Of a stretch of DNA of 64,000 bases, positions 18,435 to 27,795 are shown piece by piece. Source of the DNA: DASPLX01 sp035627375 (GTDB taxonomy: Bacteria > Pseudomonadota > Gammaproteobacteria > Burkholderiales > Burkholderiaceae_D); NCBI GenBank assembly GCA_035627375.1, contig DASPLX010000091.1, positions 1 through 64,000 of the forward strand. Direction: 5' to 3'. Every line of letters begins with the position of its first letter. Within the stretch, counting starts at the first letter, position 1. The position numbers were made by a program, and so were the translations under genes. The notes under the pieces are model-generated. The model had not been told where the DNA came from. It did not search any database and saw only the letters and a program-made list of their open reading frames with translations.

Positions 18435-21400
18435 TTCCGTTTCCTCCACCGGTTTCCAGATGCGACGCATACATCTGGCGCTGCCGTTCGCTGCCCTGGA
18501 AGAACGAGCGCACCACGACGAAGAACACCGGCACCAGGAAGATCGCGAGCACCGTCGCCGACAGCATGCCGCCCATCACGCCGGTGCCGATCGCGCGCTG
18601 GCTGCCGGCGCCGGCGCCGACCGCGATCGCCAGCGGCAGCACGCCGAGGATGAAGGCGAGCGAGGTCATCAGGATCGGACGGAAGCGCAGGTGCACCGCT
18701 TCCAGCACCGCCTCGCGCACGCTCCTGCCTTGCGCCTGCAGATCCTTCGCGAACTCGATGATCAGGATCGCGTTCTTCGCGGACAGGCCGATGATCGCGA
18801 TCAGGCCGACCTTGAAGAAAACGTCGTTCGGCAAGCCGCGCAGATTGGCCGCCAGGATAGAGCCGAACACGCCGAGCGGCACCACCAGGATGACCGCGAG
18901 CGGAATCGACCAGCTTTCATAGAGTGCGGCCAGGCACAGGAACACGACCAGGATCGACAGGGCATACAGCATCGGCGCCTGCGCGCCGGACAGCCGCTCC
19001 TCGTACGACAGGCCGGACCATTCGTAACCGATGCCGGGCGGCAGCTTGGCGACCAAGGCCGCCATTTCCGCCATCGCTTCGCCGGTGCTCTTGCCGGGCG
19101 CCGCGCTGCCGGCGATCTTCACGGAAGGAAAGCCGTTGTAGCGTTCCAGGCGCGGCGAGCCCATGATCCAGCGCGAATTGGTGAAGGCCGACAACGGCAC
19201 CATGCCGCCCTGCGCATTGCGCACGCGCAGCTGGCCGATATGCTCCGGCAGCATGCGCGCCGGCGCGTCGGCCTGCACCAGCACGCGCTGCACGCGGCCG
19301 GCGCGCACGAAGTCGTTGGCGTAGGCGGAGCCGAATGCGATCGAGAGCGTCTCGTGGATGTCGCCGATCGCCACGCCCAGTGCGCGCGCCTTGTTGCGGT
19401 CGATCTCGACCTCCAGCTGCGCCGTGTCTTCCATGCCTTCGGGCCGCACCCCGGTCACGACCGCGCTCTTCGATGCCATGCCGAGCAGCATGTTGCGCGC
19501 CTCGAGCAGCTTGTCGCGTCCCAGTCCGGCCCGGTCCTGCAGGCGCATGTCGAAACCGGACGAAGTGCCGAGCTCGCGGATCGCCGGCGGATTGAGGGTG
19601 AAGATGATCGCATCCTTGATGCGGGCGAAGGCGCCGAAGGCGCGGCCGATGACGGCTTTCGGCTGCAGGTCGGGGCTCTTGCGCTCCGACCAATCCTTGA
19701 GCGCGATGAACGCCAAGCCGCCGTTCTGGCCGCGGCCGAAGAAGGAAAATCCGGCCACGGTCACGATCTTGTCGACCGCCGGGTCTCGCAGGAAATGCTC
19801 GTCCATCTGGCGCAGCACTTCGCGCGTGCGCTCGGCGGTCGCGCCGGTCGGCAATTGCACCATCGTCAGCAGATAGCCCTGGTCCTCGTCGGGCAGGAAG
19901 GAGGTCGGGAGGCGCACGAACAGCCACGCCACCAGGCCGAGGATCAGGCCGTAGATCAGCATGGCGCGGCCGGCGGCGGAGATCACGCGCGCCACCACGC
20001 CTTGATAGCGTTCGGAGCCGCGCTTGAACCAGCGGTTGAACCAGCCGAAGAAACCGCGCTTTTCGAGATGATGCCCGGCCGGCACCGGCTTGAGCATGGT
20101 GGCGCACAAGGCCGGCGTGAGCGACAGCGCCAGGAAGGCCGACAACAGCATCGACGCCACCAGCGCGATCGAGAACTGGCGGTAGATGTTGCCGACCGAG
20201 CCGCCGAAGAAGGCCATCGGAATGAATACGGCCACCAGCACCAGCGTGATGCCCACGATCGCGTTGGTGATCTGGCCCATGGCCTTCCTGGTCGCCTCGC
20301 GCGGCGGCAGGCCTTCCTCGCTCATGATGCGCTCGACGTTCTCGATCACGACGATGGCGTCGTCGACCAGGATGCCGATCGCGAGCACCATGCCGAACAA
20401 GGTCAGCACATTGATCGAGAAATCGAAATAGAGCATCACCGCGAAAGTGCCGAGCAAGGCGATCGGCACCACCATCGTCGGTATCAGCGTGGCCCGGAAA
20501 TTCTGCAGGAACAGGTACATCACGAGGAACACCAGCACCACCGCGATCAACAGCGTCTTGACCACTTCCTCGATCGACAGCTTGACGAATTTCGAGGCGT
20601 CGTAGGGTATCTCGTAGGTCACGCCGGGCGGGAAATGGCGCGACAGTTCGTCCAGCCGCGCGCGCACCGCCTGCGCCATCGCCAGCGCGTTGCCTGTGGC
20701 GGAGAGCCGGATGCCGGCCGACGACACGTCCTTGCCGTTGACGCGCCCGGTCACCGAGTAATCGCTGCGCGCCAGTTCGACGCGCGCCACGTCCTTCAGG
20801 CGCACCGCCGCGCCGCCGGGATTCACGCGCAGCAGGATGTCGCCGAATTGCTCGGGCGTCGACAGGCGGCTGGAGGTGACGATGGTGGCGTTGATCTGCT
20901 GGCCCGGCACGGCCGGCAGGGCGCCGAGTTCGCCGGCCGCGACTTGCACATTCTGCTCGCGGACCGCCTTGAGCACGTCGCCCGGCGTCAGGTTGAGGCC
21001 CGTCAGCTTGGACGGATCGAGCCAGATCCGCATCGCGTACTCGGGGCCGAACTGCGTGACGTCGCCCACTCCCGGAACGCGGCGGATCTGGTCGATCACG
21101 CTGGTGGCGTTGTAGTTGTTGAGCGCGGTGTAATCGAGCTTGCCGTCCGTCGAGACCAGCGAGTAGAACAGCAGGAAGTTGAAGGATGCCTTGTCCACGC
21201 GCACGCCCTGGCGCCGCACTTCCTCGGGCAGGCGCGCCTCGATGCGCTTGACGCGGTTCTGCACCTCGACCGACGCCAGGTCGATGTTGGTGCCCGGCTT
21301 GAAGGTCAGCGAGACCGAGGCGCCGCCCGACGATTCGCTGGTCGCCGACATGTACAACAGGTTTTCGACGCCGTTCATTTCCTGCTCGATGACGGCGGTG

Positions 21401-21585
21401 ACCGACTCCTCGAGCGTCTTGGCGGAGGCGCCCGGGTAGGAGGCGGAAACGTTGAGCGAGGGCGGAGCGATGTTCGGATACTGGGCGATCGGCAGCTGGC
21501 GGATCGAGAGCAGGCCGGCCAGGACGATGACCAGCGCGATCACCCACGCGAAGACCGGGCGATCGATGAAGAAACGCGGCATCAT
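18427..21585 (-). CDS. RND multidrug efflux transporter permease (HAE-1, AcrB/MexB-like)
   Basis: Proton-driven inner-membrane pump that extrudes drugs through a tripartite complex with the adaptor encoded just upstream and an outer-membrane TolC channel. 1052 aa, standard for HAE-1. N-terminus MPRFFIDRPVFAWV, twelve expected TM helices with two large periplasmic loops; the proton-relay Asp pair is visible in LVDDAIVVIENVERIM. The start overlaps the adaptor stop (ATGA). No outer-membrane factor is in this operon; tolC at 30364-31686 is a candidate. Substrates unknown. Confidence 0.96.
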   Translation of the reverse strand: MMPRFFIDRPVFAWVIALVIVLAGLLSIRQLPIAQYPNIAPPSLNVSASYPGASAKTLEESVTAVIEQEMNGVENLLYMSATSESSGGASVSLTFKPGTNIDLASVEVQNRVKRIEARLPEEVRRQGVRVDKASFNFLLFYSLVSTDGKLDYTALNNYNATSVIDQIRRVPGVGDVTQFGPEYAMRIWLDPSKLTGLNLTPGDVLKAVREQNVQVAAGELGALPAVPGQQINATIVTSSRLSTPEQFGDILLRVNPGGAAVRLKDVARVELARSDYSVTGRVNGKDVSSAGIRLSATGNALAMAQAVRARLDELSRHFPPGVTYEIPYDASKFVKLSIEEVVKTLLIAVVLVFLVMYLFLQNFRATLIPTMVVPIALLGTFAVMLYFDFSINVLTLFGMVLAIGILVDDAIVVIENVERIMSEEGLPPREATRKAMGQITNAIVGITLVLVAVFIPMAFFGGSVGNIYRQFSIALVASMLLSAFLALSLTPALCATMLKPVPAGHHLEKRGFFGWFNRWFKRGSERYQGVVARVISAAGRAMLIYGLILGLVAWLFVRLPTSFLPDEDQGYLLTMVQLPTGATAERTREVLRQMDEHFLRDPAVDKIVTVAGFSFFGRGQNGGLAFIALKDWSERKSPDLQPKAVIGRAFGAFARIKDAIIFTLNPPAIRELGTSSGFDMRLQDRAGLGRDKLLEARNMLLGMASKSAVVTGVRPEGMEDTAQLEVEIDRNKARALGVAIGDIHETLSIAFGSAYANDFVRAGRVQRVLVQADAPARMLPEHIGQLRVRNAQGGMVPLSAFTNSRWIMGSPRLERYNGFPSVKIAGSAAPGKSTGEAMAEMAALVAKLPPGIGYEWSGLSYEERLSGAQAPMLYALSILVVFLCLAALYESWSIPLAVILVVPLGVFGSILAANLRGLPNDVFFKVGLIAIIGLSAKNAILIIEFAKDLQAQGRSVREAVLEAVHLRFRPILMTSLAFILGVLPLAIAVGAGAGSQRAIGTGVMGGMLSATVLAIFLVPVFFVVVRSFFQGSERQRQMYASHLETGGGNGNA

Positions 21586-22778
21586 GGCTTGCCTTTCTGC
21601 GGAGCGCTGGCCTGCGCCCCGGCCGCCGGCGGTCTAGGCGTGCCCTCGAACGGTACGGCCTTCGCCGGCGCGCCGGGTTTCACCTTCTGCAGGCCTTCGA
21701 CGATCACCTGTTCGCCGCCTTTCAAGCCTTCCGTCACGATCCACCGGTCGCCGACCGCTTGCCCCACCTTGACCGGCAGCGCGGCGACCTTGCCGTCGGC
21801 GCCGACGGTCAGGACGCTGCTGCCCTGCGCATTGCGGACCAGCGCCCGCTGCGGAATGGTGAGCGCGCCTTCGGCCACGGCTTGCGGGAAGCGCACGCGC
21901 ACGAACATGCCCGGCAGCAGATGGCGTTCCCGGTTCGGGAATTCGGCGCGCAGGGAAACATCGCCGGTCGCGGGATCGACGGTCAAATCGGAAAACAGCA
22001 GCTTGCCGTCGTGCGGATAATCCGAGCCGTCTTCGAGCATCAGCTTCACCGCCGCCGCGCCGCTCTTGAGGCGGCCGGCGTCGATGGCGCGCTTGATGCG
22101 CGAGAATTCGCCGCTCGACTGGACGAAGTTCACGTAGATCGGATCGATCTGTTCGATGACGGCCAGCGGCGTCGCCTCGCCCTTGCCGACCAGCGCGCCT
22201 TCGGTCACCAGCGCGCGGCCGGCGTGGCCGGAGATCGGCGCCGTCACGTTCGCATGATTCAGGTCCAGTTTCGCCTTGGTCAACGCAGCCTTGGCGGCCG
22301 CGACCTCCGCCTGGGTTTGCCGCGCGCGCGCGGCCGTCTCTTCCTGGTCCTGCTTGCTCACGATGCCTTGCTCGCCCAGTTTCTGGAAGCGTTCCGCCTT
22401 CGCCCGCGCCTGGGCGGCATCGGCCTCGGCCTTGGCCAGTTCGGCCTGCGCCGCCTCGACATTCGCGATCAGCGGCGCCGGCTCGATCTTGAACAGCAAT
22501 TCGCCGGCCTTGACGTCGCTGCCTTCGCGGAACACGCGTTGCTGCACGATGCCTTCGACGCGCGCCCGAACCTGCGCGGTGCGCGTCGCCTGGAGCCGGC
22601 CCGGCAAATCGGCGCTCAGCGTGACGGCGGCCGGGGCGACCGTCATGACCGACACTTCCGGCGGCGGCGCGGCGCCGCCGGGCGCCTGCGCATTCGCCGG
22701 CCTGTCGCCGCAAGCGGCGACGGCGGACAGGAGCAGCAAGGTGGCGGCAATGCGCAGGGATCGGAGGGCGTGGTTCAT
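21582..22778 (-). CDS. RND efflux periplasmic adaptor (MFP/AcrA-like lipoprotein)
   Basis: Membrane fusion protein bridging the RND pump and outer-membrane channel. 398 aa from ATG 22778. Signal peptide with a lipobox-like LSAVAAC (Cys about residue 22), so probably a lipoprotein. Then barrel-sandwich strands (PGRLQATRTAQVRARVEG), an alpha-helical hairpin rich in Ala/Glu (about residues 95-155), the second lipoyl half (NHANVTAPISGHAGRALV), and a beta-barrel with GMFVRVRFP. The frame is open far upstream but antisense to the TonB receptor gene; that extension is a shadow. Confidence 0.95.
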   Translation of the reverse strand: MNHALRSLRIAATLLLLSAVAACGDRPANAQAPGGAAPPPEVSVMTVAPAAVTLSADLPGRLQATRTAQVRARVEGIVQQRVFREGSDVKAGELLFKIEPAPLIANVEAAQAELAKAEADAAQARAKAERFQKLGEQGIVSKQDQEETAARARQTQAEVAAAKAALTKAKLDLNHANVTAPISGHAGRALVTEGALVGKGEATPLAVIEQIDPIYVNFVQSSGEFSRIKRAIDAGRLKSGAAAVKLMLEDGSDYPHDGKLLFSDLTVDPATGDVSLRAEFPNRERHLLPGMFVRVRFPQAVAEGALTIPQRALVRNAQGSSVLTVGADGKVAALPVKVGQAVGDRWIVTEGLKGGEQVIVEGLQKVKPGAPAKAVPFEGTPRPPAAGAQASAPQKGKP

Positions 22779-23144
22779 AAAGTCTCTCGAATGACGTGAA
22801 CGAAAGCGCGCCCGCTTGAATTCGTGGATATGGATCTGGGCACGATGAGGGTGGGTCTTATTGTAAATATATTCGGGATACTCTGCCTTTCGCGCGCATG
22901 GATGCGGCATCCGGGTGCCTGCCGGAACGGCGGCGCGCGGCATGGATGGCAACGAAGGTGTTGCGAGATCGCACCTATCTGTTGTGCCGAGGAAATAAAG
23001 GGCGGACAATTGCGCAATAGGAATCAAACAAGCCGTGCCGCCAAGTTGGCTTTCTCTTAATGCGACGCGCTTGCGGCCAGGGCAGAAAACGGAGGAGTCG
23101 GCCTGTCGCCGATCCGTATGACAACAATGAAGGGGGCTTTCAAC
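22779..23144. other. Divergent promoter region, efflux operon / TonB receptor
   Basis: 366 bases without a convincing gene. It includes a short AT-rich stretch (about 22858-22880) that could hold the efflux promoter and a perfect short palindrome GGATGC-G-GCATCC (22900-22912). No TetR-type site like the one at 33623 was seen. The last bases contain the AGGGGG Shine-Dalgarno of the receptor gene. Confidence 0.5.
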
Positions 23145-25217
23145 ATGTCGGGGAATCCGGTGTTCACCCGACTGCCGGCATGGCTTGCGGCAAGTCGAGC
23201 CGTACCATCGGCCGCATGCGCTGTCGCACGCCGAACCCTCGCCACCCTGGCCGCCCTGATCCTGGCGCAGGGGGCGGCGCAGGCGGCATCGGAAACCGAA
23301 GAGGTCGACCTGTCGCGCCTGCCGATCGAGCAGCTGTTGACGCTGGAAGTCTCCACCGCTTCGAAATTCACGCAGAAGGTCAGCGATGCACCGTCGGCCG
23401 TCTCGGTCGTCACGGCGACCGACATCAAGGCTTTCGGCTGGCGCACGCTGGGCGATATCCTGCGCAGCATGCGCGGCTTGCATGCCAGCTACGATCGCAA
23501 CTATACCTATCTCGGAGCGCGCGGTTTCCTGCGGCCGGGCGACTACAATTCGCGTTTTCTCCTGCTGGTGGACGGCTATCGCACCAACGATTCGGTCTAC
23601 GACCAGGGAACCGTCGGCAGCGAGTTCATTCTCGACGTCGATCTGATCGATCGCGTCGAATTCGTCCCCGGCCCGGGGTCGTCGATCTACGGCTCGAATG
23701 CGTTTTTCGGCGTGGTCAATGTGATCACGAGGAACGGCGGCGACGTGAATGGCGGGCGGGTCGCGGCGGAAGCCGCCAGCCATGGCGCGGCGAAGGGCCG
23801 CCTGACCTACGGCTGGCGCAGCGCCGCCGGCACGGACTTCCTGTTGTCGGCGAGCGGGTTCGATGCACGGGGGCAGGATTTGTATTTTCCCGAGTACGAT
23901 TTCCCGGCCACCAACAACGGCTTCGCGCAAGGCCTCGATTACGATCGCGGCCACGGCCTGCTCGCGAAGTTTTCCCACGGACCGTACCGCCTGACGTTCG
24001 CGCATGCGGAAAGAAAGAAAGGCATTCCGACCGCGGCCTACAGTCAGGCATTCAACGATCCGCGTTCCTTCACGCTCGACACGCAGTCCTTCGCCGACTT
24101 CGGCTATCGTCACAGCAGCGATCACGACACCGAATGGAATGCGCGCCTCTATGTCGGTCGCTACGATTATCGCGGCGATTACGTCTATGACGCGCAATCG
24201 GCTGTCGTCAATCGCGACGGCAGCCGCGCCTTGTGGTGGGGCGGCGAAATCAAATGGGTCAGCACCCGTTTCGATCGGCACAAGCTCGTCGCCGGCGTGG
24301 AACTGCAGCGCGACGAGCGGCGCGATCAGCATAATTTCGATACCGACGGCACGAATATCCGGGCGATCCTGGACGATCGCCGCCAGGGCAGCCGGGCCGG
24401 CATCTATCTGCAGGACGAGTTCGCGCTGCGCGACGACATCCTGCTCAACGCCGGCCTGCGGCATGACCGGAACTCGGCCGCCGGCGGCGTGTGGAATCCG
24501 CGCCTCGCGCTGATCTACAAGCCGGCGCGGGGAACCAGCATCAAGGCGTTGTACGGCAGCGCGTTCCGTGCACCGAACGCCTACGAGCAGTATTACCAGG
24601 TGCCGGGCGAAGGCGGGCAGAAACCGAATCCGGCGCTGCGCCCCGAACGCATCCGAACGCGCGAACTCGTGGTGGAGCATCATTTCTCGGCCGAGAGCCG
24701 GCTGACCGCATCCGCCTTTCACAATACCGTCTCCGACTTGATCAGCCAGGAGCTCGATCCGGCGGACGACCTGCTGATCTACCGCAATCTGAGCCGGGCG
24801 ATCGCGCGCGGCGTCGAGGTCGAGTACGAACGCCTGTGGCAATCCGGCGTCAAGCTGCGCGCCAGCTATTCGCTCCAGCGCGCGACCGACGACGCCAGCG
24901 GGACGTTGCTGGCGAACGCGCCGCGCCGCCTGGGGAAATTCAACCTGGCGGCGCCCTTGTTCCGGCCCGGTTGGATGACCGGCCTGGAAGCGCAATACGT
25001 CGGGCGCCGCAACACGTTGGCCGGTACGGTCGACGCCTATTGCATCGCCAACTGGTCGGTCTTTCTGGCGAACGTGGCCGACCGGCTGGACGCTTCGTTC
25101 GGAATCTACAACCTGTTCGATCGCCGCTACGCCGATCCGGGCGGCGAAGAACTGCTCCAGGATGCGATCCGGCAGGACGGGCGCAGCTTCCGCGTGAAGC
25201 TGATATACCGCTTTTAG
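23145..25217 (+). CDS. TonB-dependent outer membrane receptor
   Basis: Outer-membrane beta-barrel of 690 aa. ATG 23145 is preceded at eight bases by AGGGGG; an earlier ATG at 23118 has none. N-terminal signal region ends near AQAAS, then a plug domain (ASKFTQKVSDAPSAVSVVTATDI, with PGPGSSIYGSNAFFGVVNVIT) and a barrel ending in the aromatic terminus LIYRF. Ligand unknown; no TonB box is clear. The next two genes encode a YfiR-like protein and a GGDEF-EAL protein, suggesting a role in sensing rather than simple iron uptake. Confidence 0.92.
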   Translation: MSGNPVFTRLPAWLAASRAVPSAACAVARRTLATLAALILAQGAAQAASETEEVDLSRLPIEQLLTLEVSTASKFTQKVSDAPSAVSVVTATDIKAFGWRTLGDILRSMRGLHASYDRNYTYLGARGFLRPGDYNSRFLLLVDGYRTNDSVYDQGTVGSEFILDVDLIDRVEFVPGPGSSIYGSNAFFGVVNVITRNGGDVNGGRVAAEAASHGAAKGRLTYGWRSAAGTDFLLSASGFDARGQDLYFPEYDFPATNNGFAQGLDYDRGHGLLAKFSHGPYRLTFAHAERKKGIPTAAYSQAFNDPRSFTLDTQSFADFGYRHSSDHDTEWNARLYVGRYDYRGDYVYDAQSAVVNRDGSRALWWGGEIKWVSTRFDRHKLVAGVELQRDERRDQHNFDTDGTNIRAILDDRRQGSRAGIYLQDEFALRDDILLNAGLRHDRNSAAGGVWNPRLALIYKPARGTSIKALYGSAFRAPNAYEQYYQVPGEGGQKPNPALRPERIRTRELVVEHHFSAESRLTASAFHNTVSDLISQELDPADDLLIYRNLSRAIARGVEVEYERLWQSGVKLRASYSLQRATDDASGTLLANAPRRLGKFNLAAPLFRPGWMTGLEAQYVGRRNTLAGTVDAYCIANWSVFLANVADRLDASFGIYNLFDRRYADPGGEELLQDAIRQDGRSFRVKLIYRF

Positions 25218-25225
25218 GGTACGGC

Positions 25226-25789
25226 ATGAATATCGGCACGGCACATCGATTCTTCTCCCGTTCCGCCCTGGCGCTGGCCGTGGCGACGGGATTGCCGTGC
25301 GAGGCCCAGCCGGCGGCAGCGCCTATGTCGGCTCTTCCCGAATACAAGGTGAAAGCCGCGTTCGTGTACAACTTCGCTTTGTTCACCGATTGGCCGCAGG
25401 CCAGTCTGAACGACGGCGCGCCGCTCAACGTGTGCGTCAACGCGGAAAGCGCCTTGCGTCCGGCGCTCAACGAATTCAACGACAAGGCCATCAAGGGGAG
25501 ACGCATGCAGATCCGCGCCTGGACGGACGCCGCCGATGCCGTGCGCCAATGCCATGTGCTGGTGCTCGACAGCGTCGACCGCGAACGTTGGGTGCACCTC
25601 AGGAAGGACTTGGCCGGGGCGAGCGTGCTGACCGTGGCCGACGACGCCGAGATCGGCCGCCGCGGCGCGATCGTAACGCTACATCTTGAAAACAACCGGA
25701 TCTCATTCGATATCGACGTCAACGCCGCCCGCGAGGCGCGGCTCACGCTGAGCTCGAAATTGCTGCGTCTCGCACGGACCACGCCATGA
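25226..25789 (+). CDS. YfiR family periplasmic protein (DUF4154)
   Basis: 187-aa exported protein, signal peptide to about residue 26, then the family block EYKVKAAFVYNFALFTDWP. In Pseudomonas YfiR is a periplasmic repressor of the diguanylate cyclase YfiN. Two cysteines remain in the mature part (about residues 70 and 109), matching in spacing one of the two disulfides described for Pseudomonas YfiR; the second pair is absent. Located eight bases after the receptor and overlapping the GGDEF-EAL gene by four bases, so it probably regulates that protein. Confidence 0.88.
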   Translation: MNIGTAHRFFSRSALALAVATGLPCEAQPAAAPMSALPEYKVKAAFVYNFALFTDWPQASLNDGAPLNVCVNAESALRPALNEFNDKAIKGRRMQIRAWTDAADAVRQCHVLVLDSVDRERWVHLRKDLAGASVLTVADDAEIGRRGAIVTLHLENNRISFDIDVNAAREARLTLSSKLLRLARTTP

Positions 25790-27684
25790 ACGACCACCAT
25801 TTGCCGCAGACCACCCGCATCGGTTACCGGGTCGCCATCATCAATTTGATGACGGCCGGCGCCGCGTTGCTGGTGGCCAGCCTGGCATTGCTGTTCTACC
25901 AGTTCTTCTCGCTGCGCGATGCGCTGGTCGAGGATATCGGCGTGCAGGCGCGCATCGTCGGCGACAACAGCGCCGCGGCGATCGTTTTCAACGACTTGCG
26001 CGCCAGCGAGGAAACCTTGTCCGCGCTGGCCGGCTCTCCCAACATCGAGGCGGCGGGAACGTTCACCACCGGACGCGCCTTGCTGGCGACCTACCGGCGG
26101 GACGGCGGCGAACCGATCGAAGCGCCTTCCGACGCCTTGCTCAACGCCGGCCACCGGTTCAGCTTTAATCAGCTGCAGATCGCGCAGCGCATCGTACTCG
26201 ACGGCCGGGTGATCGGCTATGTCGCCATCCGGGCGCGCCTCGACCAGCTGTATGCGCGCCTGACCGGCTATGCCGGGCTGATCCTGCTGGTGGCGGTCGG
26301 CTCGCTCGCGATCGCCTATCTGCTGGCGGAGCGCATGCGACGCGCGATCAAGAGCGCCGAAGCGCATCTCGATTACCTGGCGCATATCGATCCGGTCACC
26401 AAGCTGCCGAACCGGCATGCGTTCAACAGCCGGCTCGCGTTCTCGCTGTCGAAGGTGGACCAGTTCGGCGGGGCGGTCGGGTTGCTGCTGCTCGATCTCG
26501 ACAACTTCAAGGTCGTCAACGATACGCTCGGCCACCATTGCGGCGACAAGCTGCTGCAACAGGTCTCGCAGCGCCTCAACGACACCTTGCGCAGCGCCGA
26601 CGTCGTCTGCCGCATCGGGGGCGACGAGTTCGCCGTCATCGTCGAGTCGAACGGCATCGCCACCGAAAGCGACGGCGTGGCCGGCAAGATCCTGAGCGCC
26701 CTGGGGACGCCCTTCATGCTCGATACGCATGAGATCTACGTGACGGCGAGCGTCGGCGTGAGTCTCTATCCGCACGACGCCGGCGACCTGCAGACGCTGA
26801 CGCGCAACGCCGACACCGCGATGTACCACGCCAAGAACAAGGGCAAGAACGCCTACGCCAAGTTCACGCCCGACATGAACCAGCGCGCGCAGCACCGCCT
26901 GTCGATGGAAACCAACCTGCGCAAGGCGATCGACCGCAACGAACTGGTGCTGCACTACCAGCCCCAGCTCAATTTGCGCACCGGGCAGATCATCGGCGCG
27001 GAAGCCCTGCTGCGCTGGCATCTTCCGGACACGGGGTTGATCAGCCCGGCCGATTTCATCCCGGTCGCGGAAGAGAGCGGCCTGATCGTGCCGATCGGGC
27101 GCTGGGTGCTGCATACCGCGTGCCGCCAGGCGGCCGAGTGGCAAAGAATGGGGCTTGGCGCCGTCAATGTGTCGGTCAACCTGTCGGCGCGCCAGACCAA
27201 GGACAGCGGACTGATCTCCGACATCCTCGCGGCTCTGCGCGAGGCCGGCCTGTCGCCCCGGCAGCTCGAGCTGGAGATCACGGAGTCGGTGCTGATGGAA
27301 AACGTGCACGACAATGTCGCGCTCCTGAACCGGCTGCAGACCGAAGGCATACGATTGTCGATCGACGATTTCGGCACCGGCTATTCCTCGATGGCTTACC
27401 TGAAGCGGTTCCCCATCGACCAGGTCAAGATCGACCGCACCTTCGTGCGCGATATCCCGGGCGACGGCGACGACGAGGCCATCACGACGGCCATCATTGC
27501 CATGGCGCACAGCCTCGGCCTGTCGGTGGTGGCCGAAGGCGTGGAAACCGAGCAGCAGCTGCAATTTTTGCGCGGCGTCGATTGCGACATCATGCAGGGT
27601 TTCTACTTCGCAAAACCGATGCCCGCCAGCCAGATGACCAATTTCCTCCACGACCGGCATGCCGCCGGCCGCTTGATCGCCTGA
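25786..27684 (+). CDS. Membrane-bound diguanylate cyclase/phosphodiesterase (GGDEF-EAL) with periplasmic sensor
   Basis: 632-aa protein. TM helices at about 17-40 and 162-183 enclose a periplasmic sensor (CHASE8-like, as in YfiN). GGDEF is intact at 278-282 with an allosteric I-site RSAD at 269-272. The EAL domain looks catalytically complete: EALLR (406-410), EITES (497-501), DDFGTGYS (527-534) and KIDRTFV (548-554). It could thus make and degrade c-di-GMP; net direction is unknown. Unlike classic YfiN it carries an EAL domain. Coupled to the YfiR-like gene by ATGA. Confidence 0.95.
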   Translation: MNDHHLPQTTRIGYRVAIINLMTAGAALLVASLALLFYQFFSLRDALVEDIGVQARIVGDNSAAAIVFNDLRASEETLSALAGSPNIEAAGTFTTGRALLATYRRDGGEPIEAPSDALLNAGHRFSFNQLQIAQRIVLDGRVIGYVAIRARLDQLYARLTGYAGLILLVAVGSLAIAYLLAERMRRAIKSAEAHLDYLAHIDPVTKLPNRHAFNSRLAFSLSKVDQFGGAVGLLLLDLDNFKVVNDTLGHHCGDKLLQQVSQRLNDTLRSADVVCRIGGDEFAVIVESNGIATESDGVAGKILSALGTPFMLDTHEIYVTASVGVSLYPHDAGDLQTLTRNADTAMYHAKNKGKNAYAKFTPDMNQRAQHRLSMETNLRKAIDRNELVLHYQPQLNLRTGQIIGAEALLRWHLPDTGLISPADFIPVAEESGLIVPIGRWVLHTACRQAAEWQRMGLGAVNVSVNLSARQTKDSGLISDILAALREAGLSPRQLELEITESVLMENVHDNVALLNRLQTEGIRLSIDDFGTGYSSMAYLKRFPIDQVKIDRTFVRDIPGDGDDEAITTAIIAMAHSLGLSVVAEGVETEQQLQFLRGVDCDIMQGFYFAKPMPASQMTNFLHDRHAAGRLIA

Positions 27685-27795
27685 TCCCTTCGTGCCTGCC
27701 CGGCGCGCCGCGCTGACTGCCGCGATTGTCAAGCCGGCCATTGTTTGGCATGCTCGGCATTCCGCCTCCGACTCGCTAAGGAAAGGGCGCTTCGC

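Noticed and set aside
18373..22020. 1215-codon open frame antisense to the RND pump
   Set aside because: His/Arg/Asp-rich composition and lack of domains; it mirrors a GC-rich coding strand in which antisense stops are rare.
22779..25244. Upstream extension of the efflux adaptor frame to 1220 codons
   Set aside because: The extension runs antisense through the TonB receptor; the lipoprotein signal and SD set the start at 22778.
24940..27741. 933-codon frame antisense to the YfiR and GGDEF-EAL genes
   Set aside because: Low-complexity, no family signal; the sense genes are well supported.
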